Notes: generated from the letters alone by a model not told the origin. Counted from the first letter of the stretch, positions 1 through 7,595 are shown. The stretch: 38,248 bases of DNA from Desulfobacteraceae bacterium (GCA_004796375.1 QZLA01000104.1:1-38248); one strand, 5' to 3'. Translations and numbers: made by a program.

Positions 1-165
1 ACCCTGAATCCCCATGAAAAACTGGTCAGCCCGGCAGATCAACTGTTTACACAGAACATATCTGCCGCCACCTATATCGGGTTCACCTCCACGCAATCCA
101 TTGTCGGATTCCAGCTCAATGGGTCCACGGACAATATGCTGCTGGATGCATTGCCTGGAATGTAG
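1..165 (+). CDS. C-terminal end of a secreted beta-rich protein (partial)
   Basis: Frame 1 is open from the window edge to a TAG at 163-165, giving 54 residues of a protein that starts upstream. The tail contains the stretch ISAATYIGFTST followed by SIVGFQLNG. This resembles the end of the 825-residue secreted protein at 33621-36098, where a phrase of the type IGGFYLYG comes just before the C-terminus. I read it as the last repeat of an exported beta-sandwich protein of that kind. The fragment is short and no catalytic residues are visible, so function cannot be assigned. It precedes the trp unit on the same strand, and the inverted repeat at 240-279 could mark the end of its transcript. Confidence 0.5.
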   Translation, partial: TLNPHEKLVSPADQLFTQNISAATYIGFTSTQSIVGFQLNGSTDNMLLDALPGM

Positions 166-239
166 GGAGAAGCCGGCGGGCCGACAGGTGTGTCGACGGA
201 TCGGCAGGTATGCCTATGGGTCGATAGACAATCGATGGA

Positions 240-279
240 TCAACAAAAATGTTTCTATACATAGAAACATTTTTGTTGA
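240..279. repeat. Perfect 19-bp inverted repeat upstream of the trp unit
   Basis: Bases 240-258 and 261-279 are exact reverse complements separated by two bases. The right arm ends inside the TTGACA hexamer at 276-281, so the repeat touches a good -35 element. It is AT-rich, with the T run inside the stem rather than after it, which is not the usual terminator layout. It may be a protein-binding operator for the trp promoter, or a bidirectional transcription end for the upstream gene. I see no E. coli-type TrpR box in it. Confidence 0.75.
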
Positions 280-304
280 CAACCCCATCTATTTCAGATA
301 AAAG
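276..304 (+). promoter_or_regulatory. Probable sigma-70 promoter of the trp operon
   Basis: A perfect TTGACA at 276-281 is followed after 17 bases by TAAAAG at 299-304, a four-of-six match to the -10 consensus. Transcription would start near 311, about 25 bases before the leader-peptide ATG at 338. The position just upstream of the leader and attenuator fits. The -10 is weak, so the exact boxes are tentative. Confidence 0.45.
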
Positions 305-337
305 CCTTATGGTATGAACCTGAAGCGCTTTAAATAT

Positions 338-400
338 ATGATTCAAAAACTGAACTGGTGGTGGCAGGCCTGGATGGGAATGCCGCCGTCTCCTGGTTAA
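338..400 (+). CDS. trpL: Trp operon leader peptide
   Basis: A 20-codon reading frame, MIQKLNWWWQAWMGMPPSPG, ends with TAA at 398-400. It has three consecutive Trp codons at 356-364 and a fourth at 371-373, far above chance for so short a frame. It ends just after the segment that can pair with either side of the attenuator, and trpE follows 157 bases downstream. Ribosome stalling at these codons when charged tRNA-Trp is scarce would expose the antiterminator. An in-frame ATG at 314 would give a 28-residue version. The ribosome-binding site is weak for both starts, so the start is uncertain while the Trp run and stop are clear. Confidence 0.88.
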   Translation: MIQKLNWWWQAWMGMPPSPG

Positions 401-467
401 CCCGTGAGTTAAATCACGACGATCAGATATTCAAGACTGCGGTAATCCTGTTGACCGCAGTCTTTTT
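357..467 (+). promoter_or_regulatory. Trp transcription attenuator (1:2, 2:3 and 3:4 pairings)
   Basis: Four segments can pair in mutually exclusive ways. Segment 1 (357-364, within the Trp codons) pairs along all eight bases, three of them G-U, with segment 2 (383-390). Segment 2 pairs at seven of eight positions with segment 3 (435-442). Segment 3 pairs perfectly with segment 4 (455-462), forming the terminator. This is the classic ribosome-mediated attenuator: with abundant Trp the ribosome covers segment 2 and 3:4 terminates, while stalling on the Trp codons frees 2:3 and permits transcription into trpE. Pairing was worked out by hand without energies. Confidence 0.82.
435..467 (+). terminator. 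Attenuator terminator hairpin
   Basis: GACTGCGG at 435-442 pairs exactly with CCGCAGTC at 455-462 across a 12-base loop, followed by five T residues at 463-467. A-T pairs at the base can extend the stem. This is the 3:4 hairpin of the trp attenuator. Confidence 0.88.
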
Positions 468-477
468 CATTTAAAAG

Positions 478-505
478 GCTGCCCATGAAAACCGCAGCTT
501 TTTTT
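478..505 (+). terminator. Second, weaker hairpin with T tract before trpE
   Basis: GCTGC at 478-482 pairs with GCAGC at 494-498 over an 11-base loop, followed by seven T residues at 499-505. A stem of five G-C-rich pairs is marginal. It may be a second attenuation point or simply an RNA structure in the trpE leader. Its independent role is uncertain. Confidence 0.4.
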
Positions 506-557
506 ATTAATGGCGCTGGTCATGCATTGATCAGCCAAAGTCATCGGATGAAAAACC

Positions 558-2078
558 ATGCAACTCGAACAATTTCCAGATCCATCTGAATTTGCCGCCC
601 TGACCCGGGATTGCAATGTGGTACCGGTCTGCCGTGAGATTCTGGCCGATATGGACACCCCGGTATCGATTCTAAAAAAATTCTATTCCAGGAATGAACC
701 CTCTTTCCTGCTCGAGAGTGTGGAAGGCGGCGAGCGCTGGGCAAGATACAGTTTCATGGGGGTCAGCGCACACAGTCATGTCAAAGTGTTTAAGGATCAC
801 GTTCAGATCCTCAAGGGAAACGACATCCGGCGCATTGCCCATGACAATGACCCGCTTGAGGTCATCCGGGATCTGGTCAACGCCTATATCCCTGCTGACA
901 TTAAGCAGCTGCCCAGGTTCTGGGGCGGGCTGACCGGATATATTACCTATGAAATGGTATCTTTTTTTGAGAATATCCCGGTCTCTCTGCCCGATGATAC
1001 GCCCTATGCCCACTTTATCATTCCGGACCGGATGATCATCTTCGATAATATGAAACAGACCCTGACCTGTGTGGCGATCTGCTATCTTGATGATCTGACC
1101 GAACCGGTTGACCCCGACACCCTGTACCAGGACTCTGTGGGCCAGCTTGACCAGATGATCTCCACCATCAATGCCCCGCATCAGACCGACGAACCAGTGA
1201 GCAATACCCAGCCCGTCTCTTTGACCAGCGAGATCGCACCGGAAACCTACATGGCCGGCGTTGAAAAGATCAAACATCACATCGTGGAGGGAGACATTTT
1301 CCAGGCCGTCTATTCCCAACCCTTTTCATGCCAGGGGAATATTGACCCACTGATGATTTACCGTGCACAACGGTATATCAATCCTTCCCCGTACATGTTC
1401 TTCATGAACTTCAAAGATATGGTGATTGCCGGTTCCTCCCCCGAGACCATGGTGAGGCTTGAAAACCATACTGCAATACTTCGGCCCATTGCCGGTACAC
1501 GGCCCCGTGGGGAGAATGAACAGCAGGACCGGCACCTGGCTGATGAACTGTTGAACGATGAAAAAGAAAGAGCAGAACATGTCATGCTGATTGACCTGGG
1601 GCGGAATGATCTGGGCCGCGTGGCACAGGCCGGTACCGTGCAGGTGACCGACACCATGGTCATTGAACGCTATTCCCACGTGATGCACCTGGTGTCCAAT
1701 ATCATCTGTGACATCAAACCGGAACATGATGCATTTGATCTTTTGAAAGCCACATTTCCAGCCGGAACCCTCACCGGTGCACCGAAAATCCGGGCCATGG
1801 AAATCATTTCCTCGCTTGAAGGCAGGGAACGGCGTGTATATGGCGGCGCGGCCGGCTATATCTCTTTTACCGGGAATATGGACCTGGCCATCACCATCCG
1901 GACGGCTGTCATGGAAAACAACAAATTGACGGTCCAGGCCGGTGCAGGTATTGTATATGACTCAAATCCTCAAAAAGAACAGGAAGAGTGCATCAATAAA
2001 GCAAAAAGTGTAGAAACAGCTTTGAAACTGGCTGTTTCAAACTACAGCGGAGGCAGCCATGCGTGTAGCAGTAATTGA
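558..2078 (+). CDS. trpE: Anthranilate synthase component I
   Basis: The 506-residue protein makes anthranilate from chorismate, using ammonia supplied by TrpG, in the first committed step of tryptophan synthesis. The N-terminal feedback region has LLES at 51-54 within a stretch ending RYSF, as in Trp-inhibited enzymes. The chorismate-binding domain has PIAGTRPRG at about 310, then DLGRNDLGR, LTGAPKIRAMEI, GGAAGYI and QAGAGIVYDS. Length and motif order fit TrpE rather than PabB, and the trp operon context agrees. The gene lies behind the leader and attenuator. Its last 20 bases overlap the start of trpG, implying translational coupling. Confidence 0.96.
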   Translation: MQLEQFPDPSEFAALTRDCNVVPVCREILADMDTPVSILKKFYSRNEPSFLLESVEGGERWARYSFMGVSAHSHVKVFKDHVQILKGNDIRRIAHDNDPLEVIRDLVNAYIPADIKQLPRFWGGLTGYITYEMVSFFENIPVSLPDDTPYAHFIIPDRMIIFDNMKQTLTCVAICYLDDLTEPVDPDTLYQDSVGQLDQMISTINAPHQTDEPVSNTQPVSLTSEIAPETYMAGVEKIKHHIVEGDIFQAVYSQPFSCQGNIDPLMIYRAQRYINPSPYMFFMNFKDMVIAGSSPETMVRLENHTAILRPIAGTRPRGENEQQDRHLADELLNDEKERAEHVMLIDLGRNDLGRVAQAGTVQVTDTMVIERYSHVMHLVSNIICDIKPEHDAFDLLKATFPAGTLTGAPKIRAMEIISSLEGRERRVYGGAAGYISFTGNMDLAITIRTAVMENNKLTVQAGAGIVYDSNPQKEQEECINKAKSVETALKLAVSNYSGGSHACSSN

Positions 2079-2628
2079 CAACTATGATTCGTTTACCTTT
2101 AACCTGGTTCACTATATCCTGCATACCGGAGTGGATACGGTTGTTTACCGGAATGACAAGGTCACCATTGAACAACTCAACGATGAAAGGCCCGACGCCT
2201 TTGTCATCTCTCCAGGCCCGGGACGCCCGGAGGATGCCGGCATATCCATAGATGTGGTCAAACATTTTTCAGGCCAGATCCCCATACTGGGTGTATGCCT
2301 GGGTCATCAGGTCATTGCCGAGTGTTTCGGGGGGAAAGTGATCCATGCCAAAGAGATCATGCACGGAAAAACCTCTACCATCACCACTGACGGCGAACGT
2401 ATTTTCAAAGGCATGAACAAGCCGATATCGGTGATGCGGTACCACTCCCTGGCGGTATCCGACCAGGATCTTCCCTCCTGCCTGAAAATAACGGCCCGGA
2501 CCGAAGACGGCGAAATCATGGGCATCAGGCATGAGAACCACCCCACACAGGGGGTCCAGTTTCACCCGGAATCCTTTATGACCATTGTCGGCAAACGGTT
2601 GATCAGAAATTTTATAAATGGAGAGTAG
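2059..2628 (+). CDS. trpG: Anthranilate synthase component II (glutamine amidotransferase)
   Basis: The 189-residue class I amidotransferase releases ammonia from glutamine for TrpE. It begins with the typical VIDNYDSFTFNL, carries the nucleophile in GVCLGHQ (Cys80), and has the His-Glu pair in QFHPESF near the C-terminus. It is a stand-alone subunit, not fused to TrpD. The ATG at 2059 is preceded by a GGAGG-like site and lies inside the end of trpE. trpD starts two bases after its stop. In some bacteria one such subunit also serves PabB, which the sequence cannot settle. Confidence 0.95.
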   Translation: MRVAVIDNYDSFTFNLVHYILHTGVDTVVYRNDKVTIEQLNDERPDAFVISPGPGRPEDAGISIDVVKHFSGQIPILGVCLGHQVIAECFGGKVIHAKEIMHGKTSTITTDGERIFKGMNKPISVMRYHSLAVSDQDLPSCLKITARTEDGEIMGIRHENHPTQGVQFHPESFMTIVGKRLIRNFINGE

Positions 2629-2630
2629 AC

Positions 2631-3650
2631 ATGACCTTTACCCGGAACCTCAACCTTATTATACAGCGTAAAAACCTGGATCAGGACCAGATGGCCCTTA
2701 TGTTGGAAGACATTTTTTCAGGTCAGATCACAGAAGCCCAGATCGGGGCATTCATGGCTGCACTTGCCACAAAAGGGGAAACCTTTGAGGAGTTGGCCGG
2801 TGCTGCAAGGGCCATGCGGAGAAAAGCCTCCAGGATACAGACCGTTTCCAAGAAGGTGATCGACACCTGTGGTACAGGAGGAGATTCATCCGGTTCATTC
2901 AACATCTCCACCACCACTGCGATTGTCGTGGCCGGATGCGGTGTCACCGTGGCCAAGCATGGAAACCGCAGTATTTCCAGTAAATGCGGCAGTGCTGATG
3001 TGCTTGAGTCCCTGGGGGTGAATATCGATACCGACCCGGAGGTTGTTGAAGAGGCGGTCAATGAGATCGGTATCGGATTTATGTTCGCCCCTCGATTCCA
3101 CGGTGCCATGAAATATGCGGCAAAAGCGCGAAAGGATGTGGGGATCAGGAGTATTTTCAATATGCTGGGCCCACTAACCAACCCGGCAGCCGCATCCTGT
3201 CAGCTCCTGGGAGTTTATGCCCCCCAGCTGACTGAAATGTTTGCACAGGCGCTCAAGCTTCTGGGCGTAAGCAAAGCCTTTGTGGTGCATGGCCATGATG
3301 GTATGGACGAGATCACCACCACGGCACCTACCCGGGTATCTGAGCTGAAAAGCGGCCTGATCCGGTCCTATGACCTTGATCCAATAGAGTTTTTTGAGGA
3401 CTATGCCGCCACCGAAGACCTTAAAGGCGGAGACGTTGAACTGAATGCACGGATCACCCGGGACATTTTAAACGGCGACCCGGGTCCCAAACGGAACATT
3501 GTTCTGCTCAATTCTGCCGCTGCACTGGTGGCTGCTGATGCCGCAGCCGATATCAAAGAGGGGCTTGAGCTTGCAGCCGGCGCCCTTGATTCAGGCCGGG
3601 CCAAGGAAAAACTGGAGCAGCTGGCTGACTTTACACAGGAGAATGCCTGA
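2631..3650 (+). CDS. trpD: Anthranilate phosphoribosyltransferase
   Basis: The 339-residue enzyme transfers phosphoribose from PRPP to anthranilate. The family signature DTCGTGGDSSGSFN, which binds PRPP, is followed by VAKHGNRSISSKCGSADVLE and then FNMLGPLTNP. The length is normal for a free-standing TrpD. The ATG lies two bases after the trpG stop, and the reading frame ends directly before trpC, so the genes are tightly packed and probably co-translated. All expected active-site segments are present. Confidence 0.96.
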   Translation: MTFTRNLNLIIQRKNLDQDQMALMLEDIFSGQITEAQIGAFMAALATKGETFEELAGAARAMRRKASRIQTVSKKVIDTCGTGGDSSGSFNISTTTAIVVAGCGVTVAKHGNRSISSKCGSADVLESLGVNIDTDPEVVEEAVNEIGIGFMFAPRFHGAMKYAAKARKDVGIRSIFNMLGPLTNPAAASCQLLGVYAPQLTEMFAQALKLLGVSKAFVVHGHDGMDEITTTAPTRVSELKSGLIRSYDLDPIEFFEDYAATEDLKGGDVELNARITRDILNGDPGPKRNIVLLNSAAALVAADAAADIKEGLELAAGALDSGRAKEKLEQLADFTQENA

Positions 3651-3651
3651 T

Positions 3652-4452
3652 ATGGGTGTCAGCGGTTTTTTAAAACAGGTGATTGAGATCAAGCAGGAAG
3701 AGATTGAGCGATCAAGGCAAAGGATCTCTTTGCAGACCATAAGAGGCGATGCCGAGCAGACCGACACACCGGCTTCCTTTCTGACGGCCCTGTCAGCGAG
3801 TGCCCCAGACCATATCGGTATCATTGCCGAGGTAAAAAAAGCATCACCTTCAAAAGGAGATATCCGGCCGGATCTGGATTGCGTCCAGTTTGCCGAAAAC
3901 TACACCGAAGCAGGTGCCCGAGCCATTTCAGTGCTCACGGAATCCCGTTTTTTTAAAGGTTCCTTGATGGACCTGGAAACGGTTTGCCGCCATACCGGCC
4001 TGCCGGTTCTCAGAAAAGATTTTACCCTGAGTTCCTATCAGATCTATGAAGCAAAACGCGCGGGTGCATCCTCTATCCTGCTGATTGTGACCCTCCTTTC
4101 CAGGGACCAGCTTACCGACTATATTCACCTGGTCAGAGAGCTTGGTATGGAACCCTTGGTTGAGATCAACTCGGAAAAGGAACTGGAAACGGCCTGCACC
4201 TGCGATGCCCGGGTCATCGGTATCAACAACCGGAATCTTGAAACCCTTGAAACCGATCTGGATGTCTCCAAACGGATCAGCCCCCTGATTCCCGGCACCA
4301 TAGTCAGGGTCGAAGCCAGTGGTATTTCATCACGAAAAGATATTGATCAGGGTGTCAAGAGCGGTTTTTACAATTTCCTAGTTGGAGAAAGCATTGTCAG
4401 AGCGGATGATACAAAAGGATTCATCCAGTCATTGATCCACCCCCATACTTGA
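3652..4452 (+). CDS. trpC: Indole-3-glycerol phosphate synthase
   Basis: The 266-residue (beta/alpha)8-barrel closes carboxyphenylaminodeoxyribulose phosphate to indole-3-glycerol phosphate. Seen are IAEVKKASPSKG, the LRKDF segment with catalytic Lys, VEINSEKEL and GINNRNL. I chose the ATG at 3652 because AGGAG at 3637-3641 lies ten bases upstream; a longer open frame back to 3499 overlaps trpD and looks unused. Near the C-terminus the usual ESGI motif reads EASGI (Glu221-Ala222-Ser223), so the Glu normally next to Ser is one residue early. The gene is a single-domain form, not fused to TrpF. Confidence 0.95.
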   Translation: MGVSGFLKQVIEIKQEEIERSRQRISLQTIRGDAEQTDTPASFLTALSASAPDHIGIIAEVKKASPSKGDIRPDLDCVQFAENYTEAGARAISVLTESRFFKGSLMDLETVCRHTGLPVLRKDFTLSSYQIYEAKRAGASSILLIVTLLSRDQLTDYIHLVRELGMEPLVEINSEKELETACTCDARVIGINNRNLETLETDLDVSKRISPLIPGTIVRVEASGISSRKDIDQGVKSGFYNFLVGESIVRADDTKGFIQSLIHPHT

Positions 4453-4491
4453 CCCATAGAGGTCCCGAAAATAGAGGAGATTCCATCAACC

Positions 4492-5145
4492 ATGACCGTA
4501 TCCCGTGTTCAACACCCGCTTTTTATTAAAATCTGCGGTCTCACTGATCCTTTAACAGCATTTGAATGTACCCGGGCCGGTGCCATGGCCGTTGGGCTGG
4601 TGTTTTTTGAAAAGAGTCCCAGATATGTCTCCTTTGATACCGGAGCGGCCATATGCAGTGCGCTTCCTGAAGAAACGCTGAAAACCGGTGTATTTGTCGA
4701 TGAAAATTTTGAATCGATCATGGCCACTGTCCAGACCTGCGGTTTGAGCGCCGTACAGCTTCATGGCCAGGAACCGCCGGAACTGGTCACCCGGCTCCAG
4801 CAGGAAAACCTCATGGTAATCAAAGCGCTGTTCGCGGCAAAGGCCCCCTTCCTGTCCCGGGTGTCTGAGTACGATCATGCCAACTTTCTGTTGATCGAGT
4901 ATGGCACCGGTATCCTGCCCGGTGGAAATGCCGAGTCATGGGATTACCATATCAGCAAAGGCATTCATACCACGGCTCCGGTTATCCTGGCCGGGGGACT
5001 GAACCCTGAAAATATCGCAGGGGTGATTCAAAAAGTCGGCCCGTTCGGCGTGGATGTCTCCTCGGGTGTGGAATCATCTCCCGGGGTCAAAGACCTTGAT
5101 AAGATCAGGGGGTTCATCAAAAACGCAAGAGCGCCAGGGGCTTGA
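4492..5145 (+). CDS. trpF: Phosphoribosylanthranilate isomerase
   Basis: The 217-residue (beta/alpha)8-barrel isomerises phosphoribosylanthranilate, the step before TrpC. The N-terminus has KICGL with the catalytic Cys, then GLVFFEKSPRYV, GVFVDE and AVQLHG, and the C-terminus has LAGGLNPENI with DVSSGVE. Where most family members have the general-acid Asp after Leu-Leu, this protein reads LLIEYG (Glu136), followed by PGGNAESW instead of the commoner GGTG-type loop. GAGGAG lies about ten bases before the ATG, after a 39-base gap from trpC. It is the last gene of the unit and ends eight bases from the convergent LysM gene; trpB and trpA do not follow. Confidence 0.93.
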   Translation: MTVSRVQHPLFIKICGLTDPLTAFECTRAGAMAVGLVFFEKSPRYVSFDTGAAICSALPEETLKTGVFVDENFESIMATVQTCGLSAVQLHGQEPPELVTRLQQENLMVIKALFAAKAPFLSRVSEYDHANFLLIEYGTGILPGGNAESWDYHISKGIHTTAPVILAGGLNPENIAGVIQKVGPFGVDVSSGVESSPGVKDLDKIRGFIKNARAPGA

Positions 5146-5153
5146 GCGACCGC

Positions 5154-5888
5154 TTATTTGACCAGAATATTATTTCCCGGATAGATATCCGCGTTCTCAG
5201 ATAATTTATTGAGCTTTCTGAGCTGAGCAACCGTTGTTTTATATTTTTTACTGATGCTGTAGAGGGTCTCCCCCTTTTGGACCGTGTGAAAGATCACCTC
5301 TTTTTTGGTGGACTTGGTTTTCTTGATCACTGTCTGTTTTTGGGCCTTTTTTACAGGCTTTGACGTCGATGCCTTGACCGGCTGTGCCGGCAGTGATTCA
5401 ACCCTGTTCGACAGTGCGGATATCTGCTGTTCAATCCTGGAGAGCCGTTCTGCCAGGGAATCAAATTTCACTTCAAATGCGGTTTCAAGTCTGGCCAGGC
5501 GCTGTTTTTGCTCACTTAACCCGGTTGGTTTCTCATCGGCCGCCCCCCCGGAGGCATCAGAAAACAGGGAATCCGACCCGAGCGCCTCTGACAACAGGTC
5601 TTCGATATGCTCGATGCGCTTCTCAAATGTTCTGACCTCTTCGACCTGTGCCTGTGCGGGTAAGGGAGCAACCGGCTTGGCCGGTTCCCGGGCCGGCCTG
5701 AAAAAGAAGAATACAATCACGATGGAAAGCAGTGCCGCCCCAAGGAAGATGAACGCATACTCATTTTTTTTAAACATGGATGCCGTGTTCTCTTCTGGGT
5801 GGGGATCCGGTTGAACCATCTCCCGTTTTTTATTGGTATTCTGACGGCTTTTTTTCATCTTTGATGCCCCGGTATTCTTCTCAGTCAT
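5154..5888 (-). CDS. Membrane-anchored LysM-domain protein
   Basis: A 244-residue protein that probably binds peptidoglycan. Residues 1-43 are charged and cytoplasmic, residues 44-63 form one membrane helix (YAFIFLGAALLSIVIVFFFF), a proline/alanine linker and predicted coiled coil follow, and the C-terminal 45 residues form a LysM domain (HTVQKGETLYSISKKYKT, then LRKLNKL). The topology places the LysM domain in the periplasm. I chose the ATG at 5888 because GAGGAG lies seven bases upstream; the open frame extends 21 codons further without a comparable site. It is convergent with trpF. No enzymatic domain is present, so a cell-wall tethering or scaffold role is inferred. Confidence 0.82.
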   Translation of the reverse strand: MTEKNTGASKMKKSRQNTNKKREMVQPDPHPEENTASMFKKNEYAFIFLGAALLSIVIVFFFFRPAREPAKPVAPLPAQAQVEEVRTFEKRIEHIEDLLSEALGSDSLFSDASGGAADEKPTGLSEQKQRLARLETAFEVKFDSLAERLSRIEQQISALSNRVESLPAQPVKASTSKPVKKAQKQTVIKKTKSTKKEVIFHTVQKGETLYSISKKYKTTVAQLRKLNKLSENADIYPGNNILVK

Positions 5889-6052
5889 GGCATACTCCTC
5901 ATAATTTTTTAACATGGTATCTTTAAATATCATCCCTTGCTGATTTTTCAATATTAAATTTCAGACCGCTGTGTTCACTAAAACAGTGTTGTATCCTCCG
6001 GCACTTGTGTGATAGACTTTGGTTTGACTCGTTTGATTTAGCCTGATGGGAA

Positions 6053-6991
6053 ATGACCATGAGAAGATATGATAAAACAGATGCTATCTGTCAGCGCGGC
6101 CGCCTCATCTTTGCAATCGCCCTTTTCATTTTCACACTTTGCGTTTTATTGTTCCATTGGGCACCGCCAATTTCCAATCCCGCTTTTGCCCAGAGTTTGT
6201 CAATTGATCAGAAAAATATTTATACCAACAAGCTGGGCATGCGGTTTGTCCTGGTTCCCAAAGGCAGTTTTATCATGGGCAGCCCGGAAACCGAGATGGG
6301 ACGGCAATGGAACGAGACCCAGCATCGGGTGATTATCTCGCGCCCGTTCTATATCGGTGAAACCGAGGTGACCCAGGGACAGTTCGAAAACCTGGTGGGG
6401 GTTAATCCATCTGTCTACAAGGACCTGGGCAAGGATTATCCCGTGGATACGGTATCCTGGGACACCTGTATGGAGTTCATACAGATATTGAACCAGTACG
6501 AGGGGACCAACAAGTACCGACTGCCCACTGAAGCAGAGTGGGAATATGCCTGCCGGGCAGGGACCACCACCGCTTTTGCCGGAGGCCCCATCACGATTCA
6601 TTCCTGTAATGAGCCTGAGCCTGCACTGTTTGACATGGGGTGGTATTGCGGGAACTCCGGTGAAATCATGCCGGCCGGAGAGTTCAAGCCCAGGCCTGTT
6701 AAAACCCTGAAGCCCAATGCATGGGGCATCTACGACATGCACGGCAATGTACAGGAATGGGTACTGGACGCCTGCAAGTGGCGCGACTTCTGGAGAGGAC
6801 GGATCGGTGCGACCACCGACACCTATAAAGACAATATTGTTGACCCCTTAAGCAAGACCGGGAAACACCGGATTATACGGGGCGGCGGCTGGCACCAGGC
6901 ACCAAAATACTGCCGCAGTGCCCAGAGAAATTATTATAAACCCATGGCCCGGAGAAATTCACTGGGATTTCGAATTGTCCGGGAATACTAA
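6053..6991 (+). CDS. Exported SUMF1/formylglycine-enzyme-like protein
   Basis: The 312-residue protein starts with a hydrophobic segment at about 18-45, probably a signal peptide ending near FAQ. The rest is a SUMF1 (FGE-sulfatase) domain: MRFVLVPKGSFIMGS, EVTQGQF, YRLPTEAEWEYACRAGT, AWGIYDMHGNVQEW and IRGGGWHQAPKYCRSAQR. True formylglycine-generating enzymes use two nearby Cys residues near the C-terminus; only one is seen here (YCRSAQR), so I doubt that it activates sulfatases. SUMF1-like domains also occur in binding or structural roles. A small secreted protein follows 12 bases later, probably in the same operon. An in-frame ATG at 6059 is an alternative start. Confidence 0.8.
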   Translation: MTMRRYDKTDAICQRGRLIFAIALFIFTLCVLLFHWAPPISNPAFAQSLSIDQKNIYTNKLGMRFVLVPKGSFIMGSPETEMGRQWNETQHRVIISRPFYIGETEVTQGQFENLVGVNPSVYKDLGKDYPVDTVSWDTCMEFIQILNQYEGTNKYRLPTEAEWEYACRAGTTTAFAGGPITIHSCNEPEPALFDMGWYCGNSGEIMPAGEFKPRPVKTLKPNAWGIYDMHGNVQEWVLDACKWRDFWRGRIGATTDTYKDNIVDPLSKTGKHRIIRGGGWHQAPKYCRSAQRNYYKPMARRNSLGFRIVREY

Positions 6992-7003
6992 AGGAAAATC
7001 TAC

Positions 7004-7483
7004 ATGTTTCAAAAAAACGGACCGCTTCTGCTGATACTGATCCTGCTGTCGATTCTGATGACCTGTTCCGGTGCCCATGCCTATACGGCCCAGCGCCTGG
7101 TGATTCCATATGCGAGCATTGATGCTGTCAAAGGATGGTGGTCGGGTGTGGCCATCCATAACCCGACCAGCAACCCGATTATTCTGGGCCTCAAATCCTA
7201 TGACGCTTCGGGTACTCAGATCAATGAACATCTCTGCCTTGAAATCCCTCCCCAGGGAACACAGACCAACACGCTGCAGAATTTTTTTTCCGACCCGCCT
7301 GCCGTCAGCGGGCGGGTATCAATTTACATCACCTCCAACGGACCCTTGAGCGACCATTTCCAGGCCACCTTGTTCCTGGGGAACAACGGAAATTCAAACC
7401 CCGGATTTGCATTCCAGACCTATGAATCCAGGGATATCGACCAAACATCGCAATGGTTATGCCCGGTTGAATCCCCTGAATAA
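7004..7483 (+). CDS. Small secreted protein, WWxG/FAFQTY family, copy 1
   Basis: A 159-residue protein with an N-terminal signal peptide (hydrophobic core LLLILILLSILMTCSG, likely cut after AHA). The mature part has IPYAS, then KGWWSGVAIHNPTSN, SYDASGT, and GFAFQTY near the C-terminus. The same order of motifs occurs in the next gene and, in divergent form, in the 825-residue protein at 33621-36098. It looks like a single extracellular beta-sandwich domain with two Cys that could form a disulfide. It lies 12 bases after the SUMF1-like gene, suggesting co-transcription. No function is known to me. Confidence 0.75.
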   Translation: MFQKNGPLLLILILLSILMTCSGAHAYTAQRLVIPYASIDAVKGWWSGVAIHNPTSNPIILGLKSYDASGTQINEHLCLEIPPQGTQTNTLQNFFSDPPAVSGRVSIYITSNGPLSDHFQATLFLGNNGNSNPGFAFQTYESRDIDQTSQWLCPVESPE

Positions 7484-7500
7484 TCAAGGATTTTCGTGGC

Positions 7501-7529
7501 TTGACAAAAAAAATTGCAGGGGTTATGAA
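7501..7529 (+). promoter_or_regulatory. Sigma-70-type promoter of the second small secreted gene
   Basis: A perfect TTGACA at 7501-7506 is spaced 17 bases from TATGAA at 7524-7529, a four-of-six -10 match. The ATG of the downstream gene is at 7596, leaving a leader of about 60 bases. This suggests that the second paralogue can be expressed separately from the SUMF1-like gene. Confidence 0.5.
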
Positions 7530-7595
7530 CCTTTTTAACCCGTTGTGTTACCAATCAGTCAGAACCTTTACAAAACCAATAAAAAGGAGAAAATC

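Noticed and set aside
181-235. Several small inverted repeats between the first gene and the trp promoter
   Set aside because: Each pairs only about five bases and the arrangement is irregular. They are as likely to be chance in GC-rich sequence, so I did not list them.
3499-3651. Extension of trpC back to 3499
   Set aside because: It overlaps the end of trpD in another frame and has no ribosome site, while AGGAG fits the start at 3652.
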